This document shows positions 9,092 to 16,597 of a stretch of 64,000 bases of DNA, one piece after another (the stretch's first letter is position 1; the number at the start of each line of letters is the position of its first letter). The notes under the pieces were generated by a model. It worked only from the letters and a program-made list of their open reading frames with translations, had not been told where the DNA came from and did not search any database. The position numbers and the translations under genes are program-made. This stretch comes from an uncultured Frankiales bacterium (lineage in GTDB: Bacteria; Actinomycetota; Actinomycetes; Mycobacteriales; SCTD01), in assembly GCA_946479905.1 (NCBI GenBank), contig CAMLIA010000002.1, forward strand, positions 3,204-67,203. Direction: 5' to 3'.

Positions 9092-10942
9092 TTGCGCGTG
9101 CGTGCCCTGCTGACCCTCGTCCTGCTGGCTGTCGGGGCCCTGGTGGGGGTCACGCCGGCGAGCGCCGCGACCTCGCTGACAGGGCCTGACGTCGCGAAGT
9201 ACCAGCACCCCAACGGGGCGTCGATCGACTGGAACGCGGTCCGGCGGGACGGGCACCGCTTCGCCTTCGTCAAGGCCACCCAGGCCACGACCTACACCAA
9301 CGCCTACTTCGCGAGCGACTGGCGCGGCATCGCCGCCGCCGGCATGTTCCGGGGCGCCTACCACTACGCGAACCCGAGCAGCGCGGCCGGCTCGGCGAAG
9401 GCGCAGGCCGACTACTTCGCGTCGGCCATCGGGCCGCAGGTCGTCTCCGGCACGCTGCCCCCGGTCCTCGACCTGGAGGACGCGGGCGGCCTGTCGGTCG
9501 CGGCGCTGACCTCGTGGGTGAAGGCGTTCCTCAGCGAGCTGCAGGCGCGGACCGGCCGGGTGCCGATGCTCTACACCTACCCGTCGTTCTGGCGGAACTC
9601 GATGGGCTCCTCGACCGCCTTCACGGCGTACCCGCTCTGGATCGCCAACTACGGCGTCTCGTCACCGCAGGACATCGGCTGGCCCCGGTACACGTTCTGG
9701 CAGTACACGTCGACCGCCACGGTCGGCGGGATCAGCGGCGCCACCGACCTCAGCACCTTCAACGGCACGTCCACCGACCTGTCGGTGCTGGCCCTCGCCG
9801 GCACCTGGCGGCCGCCGACGCAGACGGTCTCGGAGCAGCAGGCGACGCCCTCCACGACCGCCTGCGGCGGGTTCGCCGCGCTGGCGCCCCAGCGGGTCCT
9901 GGACACCCGCTCCGCCGGCGGTGGACCCGCGAACGGGTCCGTCACCTTCACGCTGCCGGACAGCGTCCCGGCGGACGCCGTCGGCGTGCAGCTCGACGTC
10001 ACCGCGGTCGAGGCGAAGGGGCCCGGCTACCTCCGGGTGGGCCCGGCCGGCACGACCCCGATGACGACCGCGCTGACCTACGGGGCCGGGCGCAGCACGA
10101 CGGGGCTCGTCACCACCTCGGCGGACGCCAACCGCCAGGTCACGGTGACCGTCTACGGCACCGCCGTCGACCTGGTCGTCGACGTCGTCGGCTCGTTCGG
10201 TCCCACCGGAGGCTCCGGCCCGAGCGCGCAGTGGTACGCCGCGTCACCGGTCCGGGTCGCGGACACCCGCACCGGGCAGGGCCTGCCCGCCGGGAAGCAG
10301 TCGGGCGCGGCCGACCTGGACCTGAGCGCGATCCTGCCGACCACGGCGACCGGGGTCGTGCTGGACGTCTCGGCGGTCAGTCCGGGAGGGGCCGGCTTCG
10401 TGCGGCTCGCCGCGGCGGGGACGGCACCGGTGACGACCGCCCTCAACTACGACGTCGCGGGCGCGACGACCGGGCTCGCCGTGACGACCACGAGCGGCGG
10501 GCACATCACCGTCGCGGTGAACGGCGCCGCGACACACCTGGTCGTCGACCTGCTCGGCTGGTTCGACACCTCGATCGCGGCCGGTGGTGAGTACTGCCCG
10601 ATCACGCCGACCCGGTTCCTCGACACCCGCACCGGTCTGGGCGCGACCGGGCCGGGCACCGGTCCGCTGGGCCTGGCGACGCCCTCCAACGTCCCCGACT
10701 CGGCGGCTGCGGTCGTCCTCGACGTCTCGGCGGTGGACCCGACGACCCCCGGCTTCGTGCGGGTCACCACCGTCGGCCAGGAGCCGACGACGACGGCCCT
10801 GAACGTCATCGCGCGCCGCAGCGTGACGGGCCTGGTCGTCGTACCCCTCAGCGAGGCGCAGCTGGTGCTGGCCGCCTACCAGGCCGACCTGCACCTGGTG
10901 GCCGACGTCGTCGGCTACCTGGGCTCACCGCCCGCGGCCTAG
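9092..10942 (+). CDS. Secreted GH25-type muramidase with three C-terminal repeats
   Basis: A 616-residue exported protein. The first 24 residues form a signal peptide ending ASAA. The next ~200 residues are a glycoside hydrolase 25 domain: GPDVAKYQHP near residue 30, FVKAT, YHYANP and the DLEDAGG motif (about residue 124), giving the DxE acids that cleave the beta-1,4 bond of peptidoglycan. From about residue 258 three modules of about 120 residues follow, each starting with a (V/F)xDTR motif and probably serving as wall-binding or exposed beta domains. TTG 9092 is chosen because it gives the best signal peptide; GTG 9098 is an alternative. A TACGGT -10 lies at 9054-9059. Confidence 0.88.
   Translation: MRVRALLTLVLLAVGALVGVTPASAATSLTGPDVAKYQHPNGASIDWNAVRRDGHRFAFVKATQATTYTNAYFASDWRGIAAAGMFRGAYHYANPSSAAGSAKAQADYFASAIGPQVVSGTLPPVLDLEDAGGLSVAALTSWVKAFLSELQARTGRVPMLYTYPSFWRNSMGSSTAFTAYPLWIANYGVSSPQDIGWPRYTFWQYTSTATVGGISGATDLSTFNGTSTDLSVLALAGTWRPPTQTVSEQQATPSTTACGGFAALAPQRVLDTRSAGGGPANGSVTFTLPDSVPADAVGVQLDVTAVEAKGPGYLRVGPAGTTPMTTALTYGAGRSTTGLVTTSADANRQVTVTVYGTAVDLVVDVVGSFGPTGGSGPSAQWYAASPVRVADTRTGQGLPAGKQSGAADLDLSAILPTTATGVVLDVSAVSPGGAGFVRLAAAGTAPVTTALNYDVAGATTGLAVTTTSGGHITVAVNGAATHLVVDLLGWFDTSIAAGGEYCPITPTRFLDTRTGLGATGPGTGPLGLATPSNVPDSAAAVVLDVSAVDPTTPGFVRVTTVGQEPTTTALNVIARRSVTGLVVVPLSEAQLVLAAYQADLHLVADVVGYLGSPPAA
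9865..10942 (+). repeat. Three tandem xDTR modules within the muramidase
   Basis: The protein-level repeats start near bases 9865 (RVLDTRSAGGG), 10230 (RVADTRTGQG) and 10590 (RFLDTRTGLG). Each module ends with a (H/D)LVVD-type strand and a VxDVVG/DLLGW segment. They share the DTR turn, a VVLDVSAV strand, a GF(V/L)R turn and a TTALN strand. The DNA has diverged, so this is an old domain amplification and not a recent duplication. Confidence 0.8.
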
Positions 10943-11355
10943 AGCGGCCGCTTGTAGCCGATCAGGTGGCTGTAGCGCGGCGTCGCCGCGAACTGGGCGA
11001 AGGTCCAGACGGCCGGCCGCCCCACCTCCTTGCAGAGGTGCACGACCTCCGTCTCGCTGCAGACCACCCCGCAGTGCGCCCCGAAGGCCTGCTCCCGGTC
11101 GTGGAAGAGCACGAGGTCCAGCGGTTGCGGGGTCAGCACCACCCTCGTCCAGTCGGTGTCGAGCCACAGCTCCGCCGACCGCAGGTCGGGGATCCGCTTG
11201 CCGAGCTGGGCGAGCAGCTCGTAGGCGAACAGGTTGTCGTCCGCGCCGAGCGCCAGCTCGCCCCGGGGCACCGCCCCGGGATAGCGGTTCGCGTCCCAGG
11301 GCACGTCCCAGAACTCAGCGGGGACGTCTCGCAGCAGCGCCGGCAGCGTCTCCAT
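10939..11355 (-). CDS. Conserved-looking cytosolic protein, function unknown
   Basis: A 138-residue soluble protein without signal or membrane segment; no family recognised. It is rich in tryptophan and aromatic residues at the start (EFWDVPWDANRYPG) and has a central LWLDTDWTRVVLTPQPLDLV strand region and paired cysteines (HCGVVCSE). A TACAGT box (minus strand, 11362-11367) sits 6 nt before the ATG, so the mRNA is probably leaderless. Its stop codon (10939-10941) interlocks with that of the convergent muramidase gene (10940-10942). Confidence 0.65.
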   Translation of the reverse strand: METLPALLRDVPAEFWDVPWDANRYPGAVPRGELALGADDNLFAYELLAQLGKRIPDLRSAELWLDTDWTRVVLTPQPLDLVLFHDREQAFGAHCGVVCSETEVVHLCKEVGRPAVWTFAQFAATPRYSHLIGYKRPL

Positions 11356-11420
11356 CGCTGGACTGTACTGCGAGATCCGGCACCCGCAACACGGTGCGGG
11401 AATGCGGCACAGTGAGGGCC

Positions 11421-12209
11421 ATGGGCCTGATCGGTGTCACCGGTGCGACCGGACGGGTGGGCGGCCTCGTCGCGCGGACGCTCGCCGACCGCGGGGTCCA
11501 GCAGCGGCTGCTGGTCCGCGACCCCTCCCGGGCGCCGGGGTTCGCGGAGGCGGTCAGGTCGTCGTACGACGAACCGGCCGGGCTCGAGGGTGTCGAGACG
11601 CTCCTCATGGTGTCGGCCGCCGAGCACCCCGACCGGGTCGGCCAGCACCTGCGGTTCCTCGACGCCGTCGCGACGGCGGGTGTGCAGCGGGTGGTCTACA
11701 CGTCCTTCCTGGGCGCGGCGCCGGACGCGACCTTCACGCTGGCCCGGCACCACTGGGCGACCGAGGAGCACCTGCGCCGGCTCGGGCTCCCGTTCGTCGC
11801 CCTGCGGGACTCGATGTACGCCGACTTCCTCCCCCTGCTGAAGGGGCCCGACGGCGTCATCCGGGGGCCGGCGGGTCAGGGGCGGTTCGCGCCGGTCGCG
11901 ATCGCCGACGTCGCCGACTGCGCCGTGGCGGCTCTGCTCGACCCGTCGTGCCAGGGCGTGTTCGAGCTGACCGGGCCCGAGCTCATGACGATGGCGCAGG
12001 CGGCGGCCGAAGTGGGCGCGCAGTTCGCCGACGAGACCGGGGCGGAGGCCTACGCGTCGCGCGGCGGCTACGGCGCTCCCGACTGGGAGGTCGAGGGCTG
12101 GGTGACGTCCTACCTGGCCATCCGGGACGGCTCCCTGGACCGGGTCACCGACGACGTGCGCCGGCTCTCCGGTCACCCGCCCCTCTCGCTGGCCGACGTG
12201 GTGCGATGA
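11421..12209 (+). CDS. NmrA-like/atypical SDR NAD(P)-binding protein
   Basis: A 262-residue Rossmann protein opening with GVTGATGRVGG, the NmrA/NAD(P)H:quinone-oxidoreductase-type glycine motif, then LLVRDPSRAP after strand 2. It resembles actinobacterial QOR2-like reductases and redox-sensing NmrA proteins; the canonical YxxxK of classical SDRs is absent. ATG 11421 was preferred over the upstream in-frame GTG 11394 because the Rossmann fold starts immediately after it. It is divergent from the 10939-11355 gene. Substrate unknown. Confidence 0.8.
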   Translation: MGLIGVTGATGRVGGLVARTLADRGVQQRLLVRDPSRAPGFAEAVRSSYDEPAGLEGVETLLMVSAAEHPDRVGQHLRFLDAVATAGVQRVVYTSFLGAAPDATFTLARHHWATEEHLRRLGLPFVALRDSMYADFLPLLKGPDGVIRGPAGQGRFAPVAIADVADCAVAALLDPSCQGVFELTGPELMTMAQAAAEVGAQFADETGAEAYASRGGYGAPDWEVEGWVTSYLAIRDGSLDRVTDDVRRLSGHPPLSLADVVR

Positions 12210-12262
12210 GTCCGCGCCCCGGCCGGCGTCCTACCCGGTAGACCACCTGGAGGAGGAGCGCC

Positions 12263-12742
12263 ATGCCGCAGAAGATCGTCACCAACCTGTGGTTCGACCA
12301 CGAGGCCGAGGAGGCCGTGACCTTCTACACGTCGCTGTTCGAGGACTCGCGGGTGCTGGCGGTCGCGCACTACACCGAGGCAGGGCCGGGCGAGCCGGGC
12401 ACCGTCCTGCTGATCGAGTTCGAGCTCGCCGGTCAGCGCTTCGTCGCCATCAACGGCGGCCCGCAGTTCCCGTTCACCGAGGCGATGTCGCTGCAGATCG
12501 ACTGCGAGGACCAGGCCGAGATCGACCGGTTCTGGGACGCGCTCACCGCCGACGGCGGGGCCGAGAGCCAGTGCGGCTGGTGCAAGGACAAGTGGGGCAT
12601 GAACTGGCAGGTCGTGCCGAAGGGGATGTCGGAGTTCCTCACCACCCGCGACGCGGCCGCTGTCGAGCGCTGGATGCGCGCGATGCTCCCCATGCGCAAG
12701 CTCGACCTCGCGACCCTGCACGCGGCGGCGGACGGGGGCTGA
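12263..12742 (+). CDS. VOC-superfamily protein, PhnB-like
   Basis: A 159-residue protein of the glyoxalase/bleomycin-resistance fold in its PhnB/3-demethylubiquinone-methyltransferase-like form: WFDHEAEEAVTFYTSLF at the N-terminus, FVAINGGPQFPFTEAMSL in the middle and a C-terminal GMNWQVVPKGM strand. Members bind small molecules or metals; the true activity is unknown. A strong Shine-Dalgarno (GGAGGAGG) lies 7 nt before the ATG. It stands alone between the NmrA-like gene and the acyl-CoA ligase. Confidence 0.85.
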   Translation: MPQKIVTNLWFDHEAEEAVTFYTSLFEDSRVLAVAHYTEAGPGEPGTVLLIEFELAGQRFVAINGGPQFPFTEAMSLQIDCEDQAEIDRFWDALTADGGAESQCGWCKDKWGMNWQVVPKGMSEFLTTRDAAAVERWMRAMLPMRKLDLATLHAAADGG

Positions 12743-12864
12743 CGGGTCGTTCGGCCCCGGAGGAAGCGACCTCCGCCCGTCGCGTCTCAGGCCGGGCCCG
12801 GAGCAGCCTCGGAGGTGAGCGTTGTCGCCGATGTCGCGGCACGACTGCCGACAGGAGGCCCGTC

Positions 12865-14655
12865 ATGAAGGAGAGCTCGCTCGAGTCGCGGTGGCACCCG
12901 CACCCGCAGGACCTGATCGTCAACGACGTCTACGACCGGGCCTTCAAGTACCCGGACGCCGTCGCGGTCAGCCGTCGCGTCGACGGTGCCTGGACCGATG
13001 TCACCTGCCGATCCCTCGCCGAGGAGGTCCAGGCGCTGGCCGCCGGCCTGATCAGCGCCGGCATCGAGGTGGGGGAGCGGGTCGCGCTGATGTCGCGCAC
13101 GCGGTACGAGTGGCTGGTCTACGACCTGGCGATCCTGTCGGTCGGCGCCGTGACCGTCCCGATCTACGAGACCTCCTCCGCCGAGCAGGTCGAGTGGATC
13201 CTCACCGACTCAGGTGCGGTCGCGGCGATCGTCGAGTCCGACGAGCAGGAGGCCGTCGTGTCGGCCCTACGGCCGCGGCTGCCCGCGCTGCGCGAGCTCT
13301 GGCGGGTCGAGGCGGACCTGCCGCGGCTGGTCGCCGCCGGCAGCACGGTGGGACCGGAGGTCGCCGCCACCCGCCGGGACGGGCTGGGGCCGGACGACCT
13401 CGCGACGCTCGTCTACACGTCCGGCACCACCGGCCGTCCCAAGGGCTGCGTCATCACGCACGGGAACATGCTCGCGCTGGTGAACAACGTGCTGGCGGCC
13501 GACGGGATCCACACCAGGGTGTTCAACGACGAGCAGTCGACGCTGCTGTTCCTGCCGCTGGCGCACATCCTGGCCCGGACCATCCAGATGTCGGCGCTGC
13601 ACGCCGGGGTCCGCCTCGGCCACACCGACATGACCAACGTCGTGGCGGACCTCCAGTCCTTCCAGCCGACCGTCGTCCTCTCGGTGCCGCGGGTCTTCGA
13701 GAAGCTGTACAACGGCGCCCGGCACGCCGCGGCGGCGGGCGGCCACGCGACGCTGTTCGAGCGCGCCGAGCGGGTCGCGGTCGCCTACAGCAAGGCCCTC
13801 GACAGCGGCGGCCCCAGCATGCTCCTCAAGCTCGACCACGCCGTGTTCGAGCGGCTCGTCTACCGCAAGGTCACCGCCGCGATGGGCGGCAAGGTCCGCT
13901 GGGCCGTGAGCGGCGGCGCACCCCTCGGCAGCCACCTCGGGCACGTGTTCCGGGGGATGGGGATCACCGTGCTCGAGGGCTACGGGCTCACCGAGAGCAC
14001 CGCCGGCGGGACGATCAACCTGCCGATGCGACAGCGGGTCGGGTCCGTCGGACCTGCGATCCCCGGCTGCACGCTGCGCATCGCCGACGACGGCGAGATC
14101 CTCATGAAGGGCCCGCACGTGTTCCGCGGCTACTGGCACAACGAGGAGGCCACCGACGAGATCCTGCACGACGGCTGGCTGAGCACCGGCGACGTCGGTC
14201 ACCTCGACGAGGAGGGCTTCCTCTACATCACCGACCGCAAGAAGGACCTGCTCGTCACGTCCGCCGGCAAGAACGTCGCCCCCTCACAGCTCGAGGACCG
14301 GCTGCGCTCGCACTGGCTGATCAGCCAGGCCCTCGTCGTCGGCGACGCGAAGCCCTGCGTCGCGGCCCTGCTGACCCTGGACGCGGAGGCCTTCGGCACC
14401 TGGAAGAGCGACGCCGGCAAGGACGCCGGAGCCGACATCCCCGACCTGCTGTCCGACGACGACCTGCTCCTCCTCGTCCAGGAGGCCGTCGACGCCGCCA
14501 ACGCGTCGGTGTCGCAGGCCGAGGCGATCAAGCGCTGGCAGGTCCTGCCGCAGGACTTCACCATCGAGTCCGGCGACGTCACGCCGACGCTGAAGCTCCG
14601 GCGCAGCCTGGTGGTCGAGCGGTACGCCGACGAGGTGGCGAGGCTCTACTCCTGA
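12865..14655 (+). CDS. Long-chain fatty acyl-CoA synthetase (FadD15-like)
   Basis: A 596-residue adenylate-forming ligase that activates fatty acids to acyl-CoA. The P-loop YTSGTTGRPKGC is at about residues 183-194, GYGLTES near 372 and the hinge STGDVGHLDEEGFLYITDRKKD near 440-460, ending with TPTLKLRR and the expected C-terminal lysine region. Length and the TDRKKDLLVTSAGKN segment match the FadD15 branch. ATG 12865 has an ACAGGAGG Shine-Dalgarno; the longer open frame upstream is out of family. It probably serves general lipid metabolism. Confidence 0.92.
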   Translation: MKESSLESRWHPHPQDLIVNDVYDRAFKYPDAVAVSRRVDGAWTDVTCRSLAEEVQALAAGLISAGIEVGERVALMSRTRYEWLVYDLAILSVGAVTVPIYETSSAEQVEWILTDSGAVAAIVESDEQEAVVSALRPRLPALRELWRVEADLPRLVAAGSTVGPEVAATRRDGLGPDDLATLVYTSGTTGRPKGCVITHGNMLALVNNVLAADGIHTRVFNDEQSTLLFLPLAHILARTIQMSALHAGVRLGHTDMTNVVADLQSFQPTVVLSVPRVFEKLYNGARHAAAAGGHATLFERAERVAVAYSKALDSGGPSMLLKLDHAVFERLVYRKVTAAMGGKVRWAVSGGAPLGSHLGHVFRGMGITVLEGYGLTESTAGGTINLPMRQRVGSVGPAIPGCTLRIADDGEILMKGPHVFRGYWHNEEATDEILHDGWLSTGDVGHLDEEGFLYITDRKKDLLVTSAGKNVAPSQLEDRLRSHWLISQALVVGDAKPCVAALLTLDAEAFGTWKSDAGKDAGADIPDLLSDDDLLLLVQEAVDAANASVSQAEAIKRWQVLPQDFTIESGDVTPTLKLRRSLVVERYADEVARLYS

Positions 14656-14709
14656 GCGGTTCACCCGGATGCCGCCCCCTGGGTCGTCCGGGGTCACTAC
14701 CCTGGTCCG

Positions 14710-15078
14710 ATGGTCCGCGCCGTCCGCAACGCTCTCGCGCTGTCCTTCGTGGCGCAGGTGGTCGCGCTGCTGAGCGGCCGGATCCCCTACCTGTCGGGCC
14801 TGTTCGTCCTGGCCTCGGCGTCCTACCTGGTCGAGGCGGTCGACAAGTGGCGGGAGGAGCGCCGGCCGGTGTCGGCGGCCACCGCGCTGCAGCTCATCGG
14901 CGCCACGAGCATCACGCTGTCACCTGCCGGGACGCGCCGTCTCGCCGCGCTTCAGCAGCCGGGCCGCACCGGGGATGCCGCCGAGCAGCGCCCCCACGTC
15001 GGCGACCGTGCGGTCGAGGTTGTCGACCTGGAGGCCGAGCTGGCTCACGACCGGGACGAGCTGCTCCAGCGAGCGTAG
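14710..15078 (+). CDS. Small membrane protein with long antisense overlap
   Basis: A 122-codon frame. The first ~70 residues look like a genuine membrane protein (a hydrophobic segment, then YLVEAVDKWREERRPVSAATALQL). The rest is low-complexity and lies antisense to the coiled-coil gene 14920-15411 for 159 nt. TACCCT at 14698-14703 sits 6 nt before the ATG, a typical leaderless promoter, which supports expression of the N-terminal part. The original stop may have been lost, giving a read-through tail. No family recognised. Confidence 0.5.
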   Translation: MVRAVRNALALSFVAQVVALLSGRIPYLSGLFVLASASYLVEAVDKWREERRPVSAATALQLIGATSITLSPAGTRRLAALQQPGRTGDAAEQRPHVGDRAVEVVDLEAELAHDRDELLQRA

Positions 15079-15411
15079 GGCCGGCAGCAGCTCCACGACC
15101 TCCAGCACGAGACCGGCCTGGATCGCCGGCTGCACTGCCGCCAGGGTCGCCGACGCGTCGGCCACCAGCGCCTGGACCTCGTCGGCGACGCTGCCGCTGC
15201 GGGCGAGGAGGGCGTCGATGCGGTCGGGCACCGTCTCCGCGCGGTCCAGCAGCGCCTCGATCCGGTCGGCGATCGGCTCGGCGCGGTCGGTGATGCGGGC
15301 GGCCCGGGTCGCGACGTGGGTGGCCTGCTCGATCACGGACTCGATCCCCTCGAGCAGCGTGAGCGGGAGCCGGGCCAGCGGGACGACGGAGCCGAGGACC
15401 TTGTCGATCAC
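14920..15411 (-). CDS. Amphipathic coiled-coil protein (apolipoprotein-like), function unknown
   Basis: A 163-residue helical protein built of repeated 11- to 14-residue amphipathic segments (for example ADRIEALLDRAETVPDRI), with a short hydrophobic start (LARLPLTLLEGIESVI). It is likely membrane-associated or structural. GTG 15411 lies 10 nt after the stop of the upstream 128-residue gene, making this the last gene of the four-gene operon headed by the flavoprotein at 18061. Its tail overlaps the convergent gene 14710-15078. Confidence 0.7.
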   Translation of the reverse strand: MIDKVLGSVVPLARLPLTLLEGIESVIEQATHVATRAARITDRAEPIADRIEALLDRAETVPDRIDALLARSGSVADEVQALVADASATLAAVQPAIQAGLVLEVVELLPALRSLEQLVPVVSQLGLQVDNLDRTVADVGALLGGIPGAARLLKRGETARPGR

Positions 15412-15421
15412 GAGCCCGAAC

Positions 15422-15808
15422 CTAGCTCCCCGCGGAGACCGCGTCGCGCAGTGCCGTCAGCACCACCGAGGCCGCGTCGTGGCTGCCCTGCGCGGCGACG
15501 CTGCGGCTCACGAGGGACGCCAGCACCCCCGGCAGGTCGTGCGGTGCCACCGGGTCGGTGGCGAGCACGATGCCACCGACGACGTGCTGCAGCGCCGCGC
15601 GGCCGGCCTCGTCCACGTTCAGCACCCGGTCGCCCACCATGACCCGGTCCGGTTCGGGGCTGCGGAACAGCCCACCGTCGCGACCCCTGCGGACGGGGAC
15701 CACGGTCGACAGCGTCTCGAGCACCCGGTCGACGCCCAGCAAGGCGACCGCCTCGCGCAGCACCGCCTCGACCGCGTGCGGGTCGCCGGCGTCGACGAAC
15801 CCGGTCAT
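15422..15808 (-). CDS. Small soluble protein, function unknown
   Basis: 128 residues, mostly helical, no recognised domain. It contains EAVLREAVALLGVDRVLETL and a conserved-looking LNVDEAGRAALQHVVGGIVLATDPV segment. The ATG overlaps the stop of the upstream UPF0145-like gene (ATGA at 15805-15808), showing tight translational coupling, so a role linked to the flavoprotein or the UPF0145-like protein is likely. The longer open frame upstream is antisense shadow. Confidence 0.65.
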   Translation of the reverse strand: MTGFVDAGDPHAVEAVLREAVALLGVDRVLETLSTVVPVRRGRDGGLFRSPEPDRVMVGDRVLNVDEAGRAALQHVVGGIVLATDPVAPHDLPGVLASLVSRSVAAQGSHDAASVVLTALRDAVSAGS

Positions 15809-16587
15809 CGCAAGGGCAGCGTGAGCGACGGCACGATCGCCTTGCCCTGCTCGACCTTCCGGATCGCCGTCCCGGACGTGAAGAACTCGAGGGTGTGGGC
15901 GCCCCACATCCACTCCTGGGCGAACCACTCGACGCCCGTGATGCCGGTGGCCTGGACGCGCTCGGCCTCGGTCTGCATCCGTGACAGGGCCAGCTCGCGG
16001 GCGTCGTAGTAGCCCTGCGTCCACTGCGGCATCTCGACGTTCTGCCCCATCTGGCGCAGCGACTGCATGATGCCCTGGGCGGCGACGTGCCAGACGCAGA
16101 CGCCCATGACGAACTCGACCGGCACGTGCCCGGTGGCCAGCAGCGTGTAGAAGTCCTGGACGTTGAGGTGGCTCGTGAACGGCGCCCCGTCGGGCCGCCG
16201 GAACGACCCCGGCTGCTCCCTGTGGCGCACGGAGGTGCCCACCGCGATGAACTCGATGTGCTCGGCGGACAGCCCGTGCTGGCGGACGTGCAGCCGCATC
16301 CCCACGACACCGTCGGCCTGCACCTGGGCGGCCTCGGACAGCATCCGGCCCATCGCGTTGTACCGCGCGGTGTACATCGCCTGGGTCAGGACCTGCAGCT
16401 CGACGCTCTGCCGGAGGTTCTGGTTCTGCCAGCCGATGTGGAAGACCGAGCTGCCCATGACGAACTCGAGCGGGTCGAAGCCGGCCGCGTCCAGCAGGGC
16501 GAACTCGGAGACGGACAGGTCACTGGTCCAGACCTTGCCGACCTCGGCGAGGCGGGCGGACGCGATCTGGTCGGGCTGCATGCTCAT
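15805..16587 (-). CDS. Duplicated UPF0145/YbjQ-like protein
   Basis: A 260-residue protein made of two copies of a YbjQ/UPF0145-like (heavy-metal-binding-like) fold. Copy 1 has EFVMGSSVFHIG and RYNAMGRMLSEAAQVQADGVVG, ending IEFIAVGTSVR. Copy 2 has EFVMGVCVWHVA and YYDARELALSRMQTEAERVQ, ending LEFFTSGTAIR. YbjQ domains normally oligomerise, so the fusion is probably a half-pentamer building unit; function unknown. ATG 16587 is preferred over TTG 16596. It lies 10 nt downstream of the flavoprotein gene and overlaps the next gene by 4 nt. Confidence 0.75.
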   Translation of the reverse strand: MSMQPDQIASARLAEVGKVWTSDLSVSEFALLDAAGFDPLEFVMGSSVFHIGWQNQNLRQSVELQVLTQAMYTARYNAMGRMLSEAAQVQADGVVGMRLHVRQHGLSAEHIEFIAVGTSVRHREQPGSFRRPDGAPFTSHLNVQDFYTLLATGHVPVEFVMGVCVWHVAAQGIMQSLRQMGQNVEMPQWTQGYYDARELALSRMQTEAERVQATGITGVEWFAQEWMWGAHTLEFFTSGTAIRKVEQGKAIVPSLTLPLR

Positions 16588-16597
16588 GCCCGGCAAC

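Noticed and set aside
12746..12820. Hairpin GGAGG...CCTCC as a terminator after the PhnB-like gene
   Set aside because: Only a 5-bp stem, no T-tract, and frequent by chance in DNA this GC-rich.
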